A stretch of DNA of 64,000 nucleotides from Branchiostoma floridae. Its lineage: Eukaryota; Chordata; Leptocardii; Amphioxiformes; Branchiostomatidae. The DNA lies in the NCBI RefSeq assembly GCF_000003815.2, contig NC_049988.1:6476004-6540003 (forward strand), read 5' to 3'. Below the pieces are notes generated by a model that searched no databases, had not been told where the DNA came from, and was given only the letters and a program-made list of their open reading frames with translations. This document shows positions 46,201 to 54,061 of this stretch, one piece after another (the first letter of the stretch is position 1; each line of letters opens with the position of its first letter). Made by a program: the position numbers and the translations under genes.

Positions 46201-46330
46201 CCCTCCTCCCTCTATCACCAAGTTCTCGAACGGAAAGTCATAGTTTCCAAACTCCTTGTCTTGCGGGTGGTCTACTTCAGACACTTGCAGTCGTTTCTTC
46301 TCTACTTCTTGTGAGTACGTATTCCCCATC
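33997..46330 (-). CDS. Patatin-like phospholipase with C-terminal EF-hand, complete, 12 coding exons, 579 aa
   Basis: Predicted lipid acyl hydrolase with a Ser-Asp dyad. Exons (plus coordinates, transcribed right to left): 46168-46329, 44676-44826, 43831-43985, 43012-43147, 41912-42007, 41177-41307, 40511-40614, 40008-40167, 38684-38794, 37049-37207, 36311-36406, 33997-34275. Phases agree throughout and give 1740 bp including stop. The oxyanion-hole motif GGGARG is at 41-46, the nucleophile motif GVSAG has Ser72, and the catalytic Asp220 is in DGG. A helical region at 278-395 leads to one canonical EF-hand loop, D396-A-N-K-D-G-K-L-T-F-Q-E407. The tail is basic, then has four (S/T)PS(T/A)NG(V/I) repeats. 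The start M-G-N-T-Y-S fits an N-myristoylation signal. The combination suggests a Ca-responsive, membrane-associated lipase. I know no vertebrate PNPLA protein with this layout. Function is inferred, not shown. Confidence 0.92.
34960..36039 (-). mobile_element. 5'-truncated non-LTR retrotransposon reverse transcriptase
   Basis: One open frame of 359 codons on the minus strand. From about 35880 downward it matches a CR1/Jockey-type RT: the substrate-binding motif GVLQGTKLGPILFLVYVND, the catalytic YVDD box in WKYVDDLSL, then a 'thumb' region ending with ALERIQKRALRIILG. Motif A and everything upstream are missing, so it is dead on arrival through 5' truncation. The first ~60 codons look like chance read-through into flanking sequence. 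The frame is otherwise intact, implying a fairly recent insertion. Clade assignment is by eye. Confidence 0.85.
36154..36238. repeat. Palindromic repeat (GCTGTCAGCCAATCAGAGA)
   Basis: gctgtcagccaatcagaga is paired with gattggctgacag, followed by 'aggccacgcccacaaa'. Same family as 40854-40940, 44108-44200 and single arms at 38866, 42218 and 55645. Confidence 0.75.
36311..36406 (-). CDS. Patatin (minus) exon 11
   Basis: 32 codons, phase 0. It encodes an acidic segment, VDDMERTIGVDSDYVKTTDF and QLEDEDKMFLFK, between good minus-strand AG and GT sites. Confidence 0.85.
36504..36547 (-). ncRNA. Hammerhead-like motif 1 in repeat debris
   Basis: On the minus strand: CTGACGA, a weak stem, then GAAACG, the order of hammerhead core boxes. 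It is followed by 'ccgtttt...atatccagttactt', the context shared with 56264-56307. Activity is not shown, and the stem here is imperfect. Confidence 0.25.
37049..37207 (-). CDS. Patatin (minus) exon 10: second half of EF-hand
   Basis: 53 codons, phase 0. It begins LTFQEIHQFF; its Glu is position 12 of the Ca-binding loop. It continues SWLTRGMETKREHVSSLADY. Confidence 0.92.
37385..37420 (+). ncRNA. Hammerhead-like motif 2
   Basis: CTGAAGA, then a six-pair stem (ggtgac/gtcacc), then GAAGC, where a strict hammerhead has GAAAC. Likely debris of a Penelope-like element. Confidence 0.2.
38684..38794 (-). CDS. Patatin (minus) exon 9: first half of EF-hand loop
   Basis: 37 codons, phase 0. It encodes the E-helix (NVDQLFDQM) and the first seven loop residues DANKDGK. 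The loop is completed by the first residues of exon 10. Confidence 0.93.
39211..39242 (-). ncRNA. Hammerhead-like motif 3
   Basis: On the minus strand CTGGCGA, a short stem tgtct/agaca, then GAAACGT. The first box deviates from CUGANGA. Confidence 0.2.
40008..40167 (-). CDS. Patatin (minus) exon 8
   Basis: 160 bp ending in phase 0. It encodes RTVETVKAMENRKKIRDLID and a segment, DTSTISREELHRAFAE, that looks like a degenerate first EF-hand. Confidence 0.9.
40210..40240. repeat. Perfect hairpin (CAAGGAGCTTTTATC)
   Basis: caaggagcttttatc/gataaaagctccttg with almost no loop. It is followed by 'ccttcgccaagaaggttatg', a dispersed-repeat start, and a GT-rich tract. Confidence 0.8.
40511..40614 (-). 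CDS. Patatin (minus) exon 7
   Basis: 104 bp ending in phase 2. It encodes a charged helix (YSDDDIEQHQQVLSDRLTQE, RLYEKKRPDTEAA), probably coiled-coil or linker. Confidence 0.93.
40854..40940. repeat. Palindromic repeat (GCTGTCAGCCAATCAGAGA), second copy
   Basis: tgtcagccaatcagagg is paired with ctctgattggctgaca, followed by 'aggccacgcc'. In a patatin intron. Confidence 0.75.
41177..41307 (-). CDS. Patatin (minus) exon 6
   Basis: 131 bp ending in phase 0. It encodes SFFSRLDDLAHLSKSMHRSN and RFEPVNTKTIGLML, the last strand of the patatin fold. Confidence 0.93.
41373..41716. repeat. AGTACGCATGTGCAGCG MITE, composite copy
   Basis: Ends agtacgcatgtacag and ctgcacatgcgtact, with a third internal end at 41507. 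It lies between patatin exons 6 and 5. The homologous sequence in the plus copy is split at 58588 by a large insertion. Confidence 0.75.
41912..42007 (-). CDS. Patatin (minus) exon 5: catalytic Asp
   Basis: 96 bp. It encodes LFEPVLTDYHGSKEFYVDGG and VICNYPLHSFD; the Asp of DGG completes the patatin dyad. Confidence 0.95.
42430..42920. repeat. AACTTTCTT-type MITE interrupted by a foldback element
   Basis: Related to 28329-28631 ('accaatcacttta', 'gttacagacacgt', 'tgaccgattgctgacgtcatgt', 'atttgatccgcg'). It is interrupted by the palindrome 42651-42841. The counterpart in the plus patatin copy is at 57413-57600. Confidence 0.7.
42651..42841. repeat. Near-perfect 190-bp foldback element
   Basis: Starts CCCCCCTCACATTAGGCG and ends CGCCTAATGTGAGGGGGG. 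The arms pair over about 80 bp (gagctctaaattacgagga/tcctcgtaaattagagctc). It is nested in the MITE 42430-42920 and absent from the plus copy. Confidence 0.92.
43012..43147 (-). CDS. Patatin (minus) exon 4
   Basis: 136 bp ending in phase 1. It encodes the MSGIELCIVVTNLDQMTEEY strand and PIRKAVRMSMSIPG, the conserved patatin segment before the catalytic Asp. Confidence 0.95.
43671..43760. repeat. 90-bp MITE with 23-bp perfect TIR
   Basis: AGTACGCATGTGCAGCGACA...TGTCGCTGCACATGCGTACT: the smallest complete member of the AGTACGCATG family here, only about 44 bp between arms. Confidence 0.9.
43831..43985 (-). CDS. Patatin (minus) exon 3
   Basis: 155 bp ending in phase 0. It encodes GYLQTLIKPLNLYRRYGWET and GDGFLAFFGGILEKFTRKDG. 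Five residues differ from the plus copy. Confidence 0.94.
44108..44200. repeat. Palindromic repeat (GCTGTCAGCCAATCAGAGA), third copy
   Basis: gctgtcagccaatcaaaga is paired with tctctgattggctgac, followed by 'aggccacgcccacaa'. The arm at 55645-55680 in the plus copy is the corresponding intron position. Confidence 0.75.
44461..44634. repeat. AGTACGCATG-family MITE, ancestral insertion (minus arm)
   Basis: Ends tgcatatgcagaggtc and gacctccgcatgcgca; 42 bp from patatin exon 2. The same element lies 42 bp from exon 2 in the plus copy (54963-55133). Confidence 0.8.
44676..44826 (-). CDS. Patatin (minus) exon 2: nucleophile elbow
   Basis: 151 bp ending in phase 1. It encodes VLESAGILQNIKRVAGVSAG, where the Ser is the catalytic nucleophile, then AITATFVALGLSCADVAQQA. 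The protein sequence is identical to exon 2 of the plus copy. Confidence 0.95.
45364..45851. mobile_element. Foldback element with internal palindromic minisatellite, 5-bp TSD
   Basis: TIR CAGGGGTGCCTAA...TTAGGCACCCTG, flanked on both sides by GAAAG (45359-45363, 45852-45856). The interior is an array of ~20-30-bp units (acgaatcactatgcgaaaac and its reverse complement gtttcgcatagtgattcgt). The left half is on one strand and the right half on the other, making one large imperfect palindrome. It lies in intron 1 of the minus patatin gene and has no coding capacity. Confidence 0.9.
46168..46330 (-). CDS. Patatin (minus) exon 1: start codon and oxyanion hole
   Basis: The ATG is at 46329-46327, one base inside an exon with a strong acceptor upstream on the minus strand (ctcaacccttag), so at least one 5'UTR exon precedes. 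It encodes MGNTYSQEVEKK... and ENLVIEGGGARGVAYVGALR. 54 codons, phase 0, donor gtaagt-type. Confidence 0.92.
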
Positions 46331-47574
46331 CTAAGGGTTGAGAAAAACAAAAGTATCATACGGTATGATCAAGGACTTGGTATGATGAAATGGTTTCATC
46401 CGAGGAATCGACAATAAGCCCATGTATTAATACAAATGCGTATGCGCTGGTCAAAGGCCAAGGCCCCTGATTTGTAAACAGTTCTTGTCTCGGTCATGTT
46501 TTGTATATGTCCAAACTTCGTCGGTAGATTTGCATAACAATATCAAACTTGTTTTGTCTCTGGTTCCTTTACATTTGACCTTGCCCATACGTGCTCGAAA
46601 TGTTGAAAAAGCTAATAAGGTCTTCAATTTCGAGTATATGCACAGCGACATGAATTGTGGCTAATAACTCAAAGGTGAATGCCACTAAGACCTAAACAAC
46701 GCAATGCACGATTGGACCTTGTAATGTAAGCTGAAACAATGTCGTCGATACAAGAACTGTTTACAGGTCAAGAGACTTCATCATAGACAAATTACCCACA
46801 ATTATCTTGTCACTGCGCTTGGGCATCTGGGTCCCAGGGTCTCAGCTGTCCATCACCACAAAATCTAAGCTAATACAGGCTTTTCATTTGACGTCATCTG
46901 CGCCATGTTGGATCATAGCATACGTCTGTTAACCACATGCACGGAGATTCTACTGCTTAATTCAATTACCCGCCAACATGGTCGTCGGAGGATTCAAATC
47001 ATAATTAGTACGACGTCATTGAGAAGACTGTATAGCATCAGGAAGACACCGCTCTCATAAGTCTCTAACCAATCAGAGCTTTCCTATCAAGCTAATTAGG
47101 TGGGTCACAGCCATTACACAATCATGGTTGTTTTATCTATAGACTTTGTATGGATAGACATTGATAGCACAATCTCTTTTTTTACTCTTACACTAATCTA
47201 ACCACTATTTTCTTTAATGACGGCAATTGTGTCTCCCTTAGCGAGCTTGGAAGAAACACGTAGCTAATTATTTTGCAATTTTGTGTCACAGATTTGAGGA
47301 AAAATCTAAAAACTTTGGTCGGCCTATGCTTGGTAACATGTACACAATCCAAGTGTGACAAGGGGACTGGTATATTCTAGATTTTGTGTATAGAACACAA
47401 ATGACAAAACTACAATACACTTCTACCAGAACTGAATGAAAATGTAGAAATTACAAAAAAAGAATGGGAAATACTTTATCGAGAGGCTTTGCTATGAGAC
47501 TACATACCGACATATTCTAGGGTGGGAGTATAACTATAGTGGTTAGTTTGTAATGTAAAAGGTTCAATTCTTAC
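46331..47574 (-). other. 5' intron of minus patatin gene, no gene seen
   Basis: Between the probable 5'UTR exon and coding exon 1. A decayed AGTACGCATG-family MITE probably lies at 46435-46690. Confidence 0.45.
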
Positions 47575-47900
47575 CTTCCTTCGGTGCTGGTTGGAGTTTC
47601 TAACAATCTTCCAAGTGCTCGGAAGTTCCGGAAAATTGTTGGGCGACGTCTCTGCTTCAGAAAGGCCTGTCACTTGCAAATTAAACACACCTGTTGTGGC
47701 ATGTGGAGTCTTGACGTAGTTTGCAAATTGCGTTTGTGTGTAAATTGTAGCTGATTGGACCGATTTGATTGGGAGATTCCATGTTTTAGTGATCCCTTTT
47801 AAAAGCCAGTTGTATGTCTTTTTTATTATTTTTAGAAATCGGGTCGATTTATTATCCATTGGCATAATACCGGTCGGTTTACTGCAATTTCTCAAGTAAT
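47575..47900 (-). other. Candidate 5'UTR exon of minus patatin gene
   Basis: A consensus minus-strand donor (aag|gtaagaa) lies at 47574. The coding exon has an acceptor one base before its ATG, so an upstream exon is required. The 131-codon ORF here is out of frame with the MGN start after splicing, so I treat this as untranslated. The 5' border is arbitrary. Confidence 0.35.
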
Positions 47901-48885
47901 GCTAATTTGGCAAATGATCAACGCATCATTTTCTCCAGTTACATATTGCTGTTACAGCTTACCTTTGCCACTTCTTCTGTGTAAATTATTTTGTCTCTCT
48001 GGTCCTGCTAAAAACATAATATCGTAATTGGAACACACCGCGGAATTGCACGGAGAACGGGCGCGTGGTTGGAAGGGGGTGCACTATACCGGCCGAACGA
48101 AACACGGCACAATTAACTGCCGCTATGCACCTTTATACATCCTCTGTTGTTCCTTTCTTTCCTGTTAGTAGTTGCACAAAACAAAAATCTGCATGAGCAT
48201 ACAAAAAGTCATGAGAAAATGGGCGTATACTGACAAGAATTTTCATTTAATTTTGGTCTGTCACAACCGCTATGACGTAAAACTTTACTGCTGGCCGTAG
48301 CATTAAAAATGGCGGGAAAATGGCGGCGTACGTTCAATTTGACCCATTCAGCCGTAGATCCGGGGTGAGGGGGTGTTCTTGAAAAAATGGCAATAGTGGA
48401 GCAACCACTATGTGAATATATTACGTTCATGAGGTGCCGGAATCACCGTGGTCACGTGGTTCCACCCTTGCTCGAACATCAGACATTGTGATTTCAATGT
48501 CGTCTTGAATTAAAGCTCCATCAGAATCTAGTGCAATCATGTGTCTTAGCAAGGACGTTGTATGGTCTGAGTCGACCCTCAACGGCTTACTGGTTACCAA
48601 AATGACGATGCACGTGTCCGTAACGCCTGTTTGTCGCCGTTGAAAATGAACATTGAAAGGTAATGCAATGTGACAACTTGTTGTGTACATGTATCAATCG
48701 ATTTTTCCTTGTTTACTGAAATATCTACTTTATTTGTAATAAAAAAGCAAGATTAGGTTTTCACAATAGGCACCACGGAGCAAAGAGCGTTTTCCTTTTT
48801 GTTAGTTATGACGAAGGCACACATATAGTTCCTTGAATCGTCTTTACGTGTTTCGGTAAACTGTTTAATGGATGAGGCACGTGTA
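47901..48885. other. Promoter-side intergenic sequence, no gene seen
   Basis: The 48300-48340 stretch has 'aaaatggcggg' and 'aaaatggcggcg' on plus (YY1-like ATGGCGG on a promoter-proximal side). It could belong to the bidirectional spacer, but nothing firm. Confidence 0.3.
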
Positions 48886-49767
48886 CGAGGGGTGATCAAT
48901 AAGTCCTCGGCCTCACCAACAAATAACAAGCACAACTCAGATTTTCAGGCGAAATTTCATAGCATGAAGTCTTTTATCAATATCCTCCAAATTTCAAATC
49001 ATTGGAGTCATTACTTTCCAGGCATTCGTTTTTTCTAAATAAGAAGGTAAGTGGCGAGAAAAAAGTGGTGTGAATTGTGATCAGACATGTGTGGGTCGAG
49101 TTCCCCATGCCGTAAATTAACAAAAGACATTTTCAAAATGTTTGATAATGATTCTCTTCCTATTTCAAGCAAAAAGAATTGGGTTTCTAACTTCCAGTAG
49201 CGCAAATTGACCCGCACACTCAGGTCAGGTCATCAATTGTCCACGTTTTATGCCTTCTCCTTCACCTAACGTTACTGGGTGTCGCCTGCAAAGTAATGAT
49301 CACAATAATTTGAATTTTGGTACAAATTTATATAAGACTTTATACTTAACATCTATGCTTCGAAATCTGAGCTGGGCTTATTATTTCTCGGTAAATCCGA
49401 GGACTTATTGATAACCCCACGTACATGTATAAAGTCTTATATAAATGTGTACCAAAATTCAAATTATTGTGATCATTATGTTGCAGGCGACACCCAGTAA
49501 CGTTAGGTAAGTTATAACAAAAAAAAAGGTGGACAATTGATCTGCAACCTGAGGTGTGAGATCAAATTGTCTGATCACACTTCACCCTTCTTTTTTCCAC
49601 ACTTACTTTCTAATTTAGAAAAAACGAATGCCTGGAAAGTAATGACTCCAATGATTTGAAATCTGGAGGATATTGATATAAGACTTCATTCTATGAAGTT
49701 GTGCCTGAAAATCTGAGTTGTGCTTGTTATTTGTTGGTGAGGCCGAGGACTTATTGATCACCCCTCG
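48886..49767. mobile_element. Mariner-like non-autonomous element, nested inverted repeats
   Basis: Outer TIR CGAGGGGTGATCAATAAGTC, with its reverse complement GACTTATTGATCACCCCTCG at the right, flanked by TA on both sides (48884-48885, 49768-49769). This is a mariner-type terminus and target. The arms match for about 150 bp. A further right-end-like copy (gaggacttattgataacccc) is internal at 49401-49421, and an inner inverted pair (ctaacgttactgggtgtcgc/gcgacacccagtaacgttag) lies at 49266-49285 and 49488-49507. No transposase ORF. Confidence 0.88.
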
Positions 49768-49769
49768 TA

Positions 49770-50646
49770 TTTGTCCATAACACAACGTTTCATTAGATTG
49801 AAAGATAGATTTCCATGTTTTCTTTATCAATTTGTTTCAGTTTGGCGAAAGGAAAACATAGCCCAGACTATCAAGAATATTAGTCATGCAAAGCGGTTCA
49901 AAGCTTCAACCAATACTCTTGTTTCTTTCTCACCAATCAGCGGGTACAGGTATGAAATTTTCTCAGTTTTATCTACTTTTGGCTACACCAATTTTTTTTT
50001 CTCTTTCTGCTTGATTTTTTTTCCAGAAAAAAAAAATTGGACCGACAGGTCGAAATTTTTTGTCTGAGAGTCTTGGGTGAAGATATACGGCTTAAACAAC
50101 ACACACAAAAAACAAACAATAGCATGAGGATTTTAATGGAACGTTGTATGCAATAAATTCCTTCCTTTCATTTGTTAGTAATGTTCTGAAAAGGCTAGGC
50201 ATTTTATTTTAGACTGAAATTGTGTGTATGTTGCTCTGAATGGTAATATTTACAGGTTTGTAACAGCAAATCCTGTATAATTTTTTCTTGGGAGTTTTTT
50301 TTTTTTTTGAATGACAGACGAATCCGAGAAGCAACGAATAAAACTGATGTCGCCTTTGTAAAGAAGAAACATTGAATCTTCGATCAGGTAAATGTAGTAC
50401 CGGCAGCACCCCAGGCTCGGCCGGCAACACTCTGGGCCTTTAACTTTATTGTCTACATAACTGTCTTGTCAATCAGGCAGTGTTGTCTATCAGGAACTGT
50501 TCCATAGTAAACGTTGAAAACACACGATATTTTCTAACCAATGGCGATCGCGGGGAAGAGCTTATTCCATGAAAATGCATCCTAATATGTCAACTAGAAC
50601 ATGTAATATTTTCTATGCGACGAAGAAGGCACCGCACACTGGCAAG

Positions 50647-50706
<60 letters not shown>

Positions 50707-51110
50707 CGGACCGAAGTCAGCTCAGTCCCCGCATACACAATCAGTATGTAACTTTCGTAAACTTGTATCCTGTCTACCGTGGGTTAGCCAGCTTCTCTTC
50801 GGGGGACATGACGCGTTCTTCCGCCAGGGCAATCTTTTGCACCCGGTAAAAATTTTGTTGTATGTGGCCAAGATTACTACTAACGCGTAAAACTACTACC
50901 GAGTGCTAAAGATAACCCCGGCGGCGGAAAGCTTCTACTGGACCGAAGAAACTCCTACTAACCTACGGTAGATTGAATTGAATGGTGAGTTAGATATTCT
51001 GTGTCATACTGGATACTGAAATCAAGTAAATCCGCTGTAAAATTGCATAGTAGAATGTATTGTAGCATAGCATAAAGCAAAGTAGATTGTATTGTATTCT
51101 TTTAAGGGGA
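49770..51110. other. Intergenic, microsatellite only
   Basis: AT-rich sequence without gene. It contains the (GA)n tract 50649-50703, and at 50887-50970 a stretch ('accgagtgctaaagataacc') resembling the flank of the element at 51215-51740. Confidence 0.5.
50649..50703. repeat. (GA)n microsatellite
   Basis: Perfect GA dinucleotide tract of about 55 bp. Confidence 0.97.
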
Positions 51111-51214
51111 GTTCAAAGCCGGCTCTCCTCGGGGCACTAGGGGCGCCCCGCCGCTCAGGTTAACTTTGGCGCCCGGTAGTGGTTGAGCGGAGTTGGACTT
51201 GTAATCAGCTACTC

Positions 51215-51645
51215 AGGGTATACACTGGGAGCCAGACTCTAGCTAGAGAAAAATATGTTCGGCATTCAAAGCAGATCTTCCAGAAGGCCCTATAAGGTCC
51301 AGAAGGAACTATGGGGAGGTGTAGTCAAGCTTGCAAACTACCTATACTACCCTGGGGACCGGACTTCTAGCCAGGACAAGCTGAGAATCTGCTTGGCAGC
51401 CAACGCAGGTCTTCCCGAGGACCCTAGATGGAGCTCCGCAGAGGAATCTCCGGAGTGCGTATCTAAGGTGCTCGGGAAGACATGCAATGGCTGTCGAACA
51501 GATTCTATGTCGGTCCTGGTTAAAAGTCTGGTTCCCAGGGTAGCAAACTACCGGGGCGCTTACCTTACTTCTTCGGGACAAACTGCCTTGACTGCCGGAC
51601 AGATTATTTTCCGGGTCTCGGCTAGAATCTGACTCCCAGCCATCA
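51215..51645. repeat. ~430-bp imperfect palindrome
   Basis: Left ctgggagccagactctagct pairs with right gctagaatctgactcccag. Homology continues inward, so both strands encode similar ~100-codon ORFs (shared VLGKTC.GC and P.PRV). A foldback element, not a protein gene. GC content is above its surroundings. Confidence 0.75.
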
Positions 51646-52017
51646 GCCAACTACACAAGACTTCTACCGTGTGCGATAGTTGACTCGGGCGGCGGAGAAC
51701 CCTTGGTGACCCGTAGAGAGCCCGACCAACTCCCGATAGCTGTCAGGTTAAAGATGGCTCGTTACCATAATTTTTCGTGCAGCCTGTAAATTTTGTTATG
51801 CCAATAATAGCCATGAGGAAAATCATGACCTTTTTCTTATTAACGATTTTCCTCCTTTTTCTTCATAGGGAGTAATTTATGTAAGAAATTTTAAGTAACA
51901 GTTATTTCTAACCACGAACTGAATTTTGCTATCCTATGTTGTGTGCATCATCAACATAGGCAAACTTTAAAATCTACATGTATGTAGCATTTGTGCCTTT
52001 CTGGTCATATTTCAGAA

Positions 52018-53838
52018 ATGGAATTGGTAACTTCTTTTGTCATGTTGACGTTGATGACAACTACTGTAGGGAAGACGGTTGATTTTTCCGGCCGGGGCTT
52101 ACAGCACGTCCCGATAGACTCCATCACACCGGACGCCTACACTGTCAAGTTGTCAAACAACAAAATATCCCACCTCGGCTCCTTTAATACAACCCCGCAC
52201 ATACGGTCTCTGTTTATAGACAACAACAAGGTAAACAACTCCACAAACCTTCCAGGGTATGTGCGAACTTCGATTTCTTAATCTGAACATAAACTACATC
52301 GTTTCCCTTCGCGACTTCATATTTTCTGACCAGGCTGCGCTTTGGAATCTGCTCCTCTCCAACAACCTGATCTCCGCCATATCGGAGCGCGCGTTCCACG
52401 GGCTGGCCAGCCTGCAGTTCCTGGGTCTGGCCGGAAATCGTCTGTCCGTGTACCCGGCACAGGCCATCGGGCTCATCCCGAGTAACCAACTGTCACTAGT
52501 GTCACTCATGGTCAACAGCATCAGTCAGATCCCTGGAGATATAAAATCCACGCACCCGTTCGCTTCTTACCAACTCCAAGGAAACCCTTTGCACTGTCCA
52601 GATAAACAAGTCAACCCTGAGGATATGATTAACGTTGCTGACATAGATTTGTGGCCCCTGCAAAGATTTTACGTCGTCGACACAGATCCTGACTTGAACC
52701 GTTCCATCGTCACACAGGTTTTCTTCATCAAAAGTCGGCATGAATATTTTGGCGTACTTCCCAGGATCTACTACGTCTCTGAGGGTGGCTTTGTTGCACT
52801 GCCTTTGCTGACCAGTCTCGACCCGAGTGTTGAGCACTACACGTGGTACACCCCGACGGGCCGCAAGATCGTTATGCGTCATAATAAAACACTGGAGATT
52901 GGGGCCTTCACGGAGGAGGACACGGGTTGGTACACAAGTGAAGTTGTGATTGGCACGAAAATCTACCATTGCGACCTGCTGCTGTGCGTCGACTGGCGAT
53001 CGAAGAAGGATCAGAAGCAGAGCACGACAATCTCTTCGTCCGAAAACTTCTCACAAGAAAACTCACAAGAAAAACCCACCGTCACCTTCATCATTCCCAT
53101 CGTAGCTGTTGTCACCGTTCGTATGATACTCTTTCCGATCGCGTTTGTTTGTTGGAGAAAGCGAGAAGCTAGTCGAGAAAACAATCGCCCCTCCGCCGAT
53201 GGAACAGAAGCAGAATCGGAACCTAACGCCTTTCCTCTTAGACGTCTGCGGTCGCAAAAATCTCACAGAATGGGAGCCACGCGATATTTCATGTCAGACG
53301 AGCCCGGCCCCTAGCTTATACGATCGGTACGACAGAAGCGCAGGTTCATCACTACGACAACGTTGACGCATCAGATGCAGATGAGGAGGGCCAACATCAC
53401 ATTGTCTCTGCACCGCCGCCCCCACTGTCTGTCCGTGAGGGAAATGCAGCCCACGCCGTGCTGGAAGGGGCATCTGAACAACTTGCTCTTCAAGTCGAAA
53501 CTGGCGAGGAAGCAATGCCTTACGGAACAGCGGCAGAAAATTCGCTCTACCAACGAGATTCGAACTTCAACCGCGGAACTCTCGTGGCAAGAGAATATGC
53601 AAGCTCAACCAGCACCGCCACTGCAGATCCATATGAGATATATGCAAACATCATGGAAGAAAGCCTGTATGCAGAATCAGAGGCGAATGCACTTTATCAA
53701 CGAGAAGCGACCACCACTGAGTTGTACGGGCTGCAGACTGACCACGCTAACATGGCACGTGGCATCAGCACGGCATCTCAGGATTCTGAGTGGGAATTTA
53801 GCATTCTGTACGGGAGTGGACCGGCAACTGCGGAGTAA
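52018..53838 (+). CDS. LRR-Ig single-pass receptor with Tyr-rich tail, interrupted by frameshifts
   Basis: A nearly intronless receptor of the LRR-Ig type, a family expanded in amphioxus and thought to act in adhesion or innate immunity. The start at 52018 lies 3 bases after a good acceptor (catatttcag). Segment 1 (52018-~52258) has a signal peptide and LRRs (AYTVKLSNNKISHL). Segment 2 (~52260-53314) has more LRRs (LWNLLLSNNLISAISERAF, LQFLGLAGNRLSVYP), then an Ig-like domain (HYTWYTPTGRK, DTGWYTSEV), then a TM helix (~53080-53155, ending FVCWRKR). Segment 3 (~53245-53838) is an acidic cytoplasmic tail with many Tyr (HHYDNVDASD, DPYEIYANIMEESLYAE, TELYGL). The segments are in different frames, so the gene is a pseudogene, allelic null or assembly error. 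The domain calls are solid; the specific family is not. Confidence 0.8.
52262..53314 (+). CDS. LRR-Ig receptor: longest uninterrupted frame
   Basis: About 350 codons covering LRRs, Ig-like domain and TM helix. Segment 1 switches to this frame near 52258 (…ccagggtatgtgcgaa…), where one extra base would account for the shift. It ends at a stop inside the cytoplasmic part, while the frame starting near 53245 continues with Tyr-rich tail sequence. Confidence 0.8.
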   Translation, partial: CELRFLNLNINYIVSLRDFIFSDQAALWNLLLSNNLISAISERAFHGLASLQFLGLAGNRLSVYPAQAIGLIPSNQLSLVSLMVNSISQIPGDIKSTHPFASYQLQGNPLHCPDKQVNPEDMINVADIDLWPLQRFYVVDTDPDLNRSIVTQVFFIKSRHEYFGVLPRIYYVSEGGFVALPLLTSLDPSVEHYTWYTPTGRKIVMRHNKTLEIGAFTEEDTGWYTSEVVIGTKIYHCDLLLCVDWRSKKDQKQSTTISSSENFSQENSQEKPTVTFIIPIVAVVTVRMILFPIAFVCWRKREASRENNRPSADGTEAESEPNAFPLRRLRSQKSHRMGATRYFMSDEPGP

Positions 53839-54061
53839 ACATACCATCAGGACCGCCCCTGTATTCGTTTCTGTTCTTTATTTGGATACATCACGCAGCT
53901 ACAATGTGAAAGGGGATAGAGGGTAAAGTAGTTGCATAGTCACCTTTACAAGTTGCCTCCAGACGCTTATGGTAACATTCAGTAAAATCAACTATGTATA
54001 TGCAAATTTCGTGTACGTATATTCATTGCATGTGTATGTTTAGTATTTATATATACATTTT

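Noticed and set aside
47500-47895. 131-codon ORF on the minus strand
   Set aside because: No recognisable domain. The splice donor inside it would put it out of frame with the patatin start, so it is better read as a 5'UTR exon.
48427-48690. 87-codon minus ORF
   Set aside because: Composition is protein-like, but I see no domain, splice context or homologue, so it is not supportable as a gene.
51178-51232. tRNA-like stretch (A-box-like tggttgagcgg, then ggacttgtaatc)
   Set aside because: No B box (GGTTCGA) and no cloverleaf; lies at the edge of a palindromic repeat.
53363-53926. 187-codon plus-strand ORF
   Set aside because: Shadow frame of the LRR-Ig receptor tail; the neighbouring frame has the acidic, Tyr-rich composition expected of a cytoplasmic tail.
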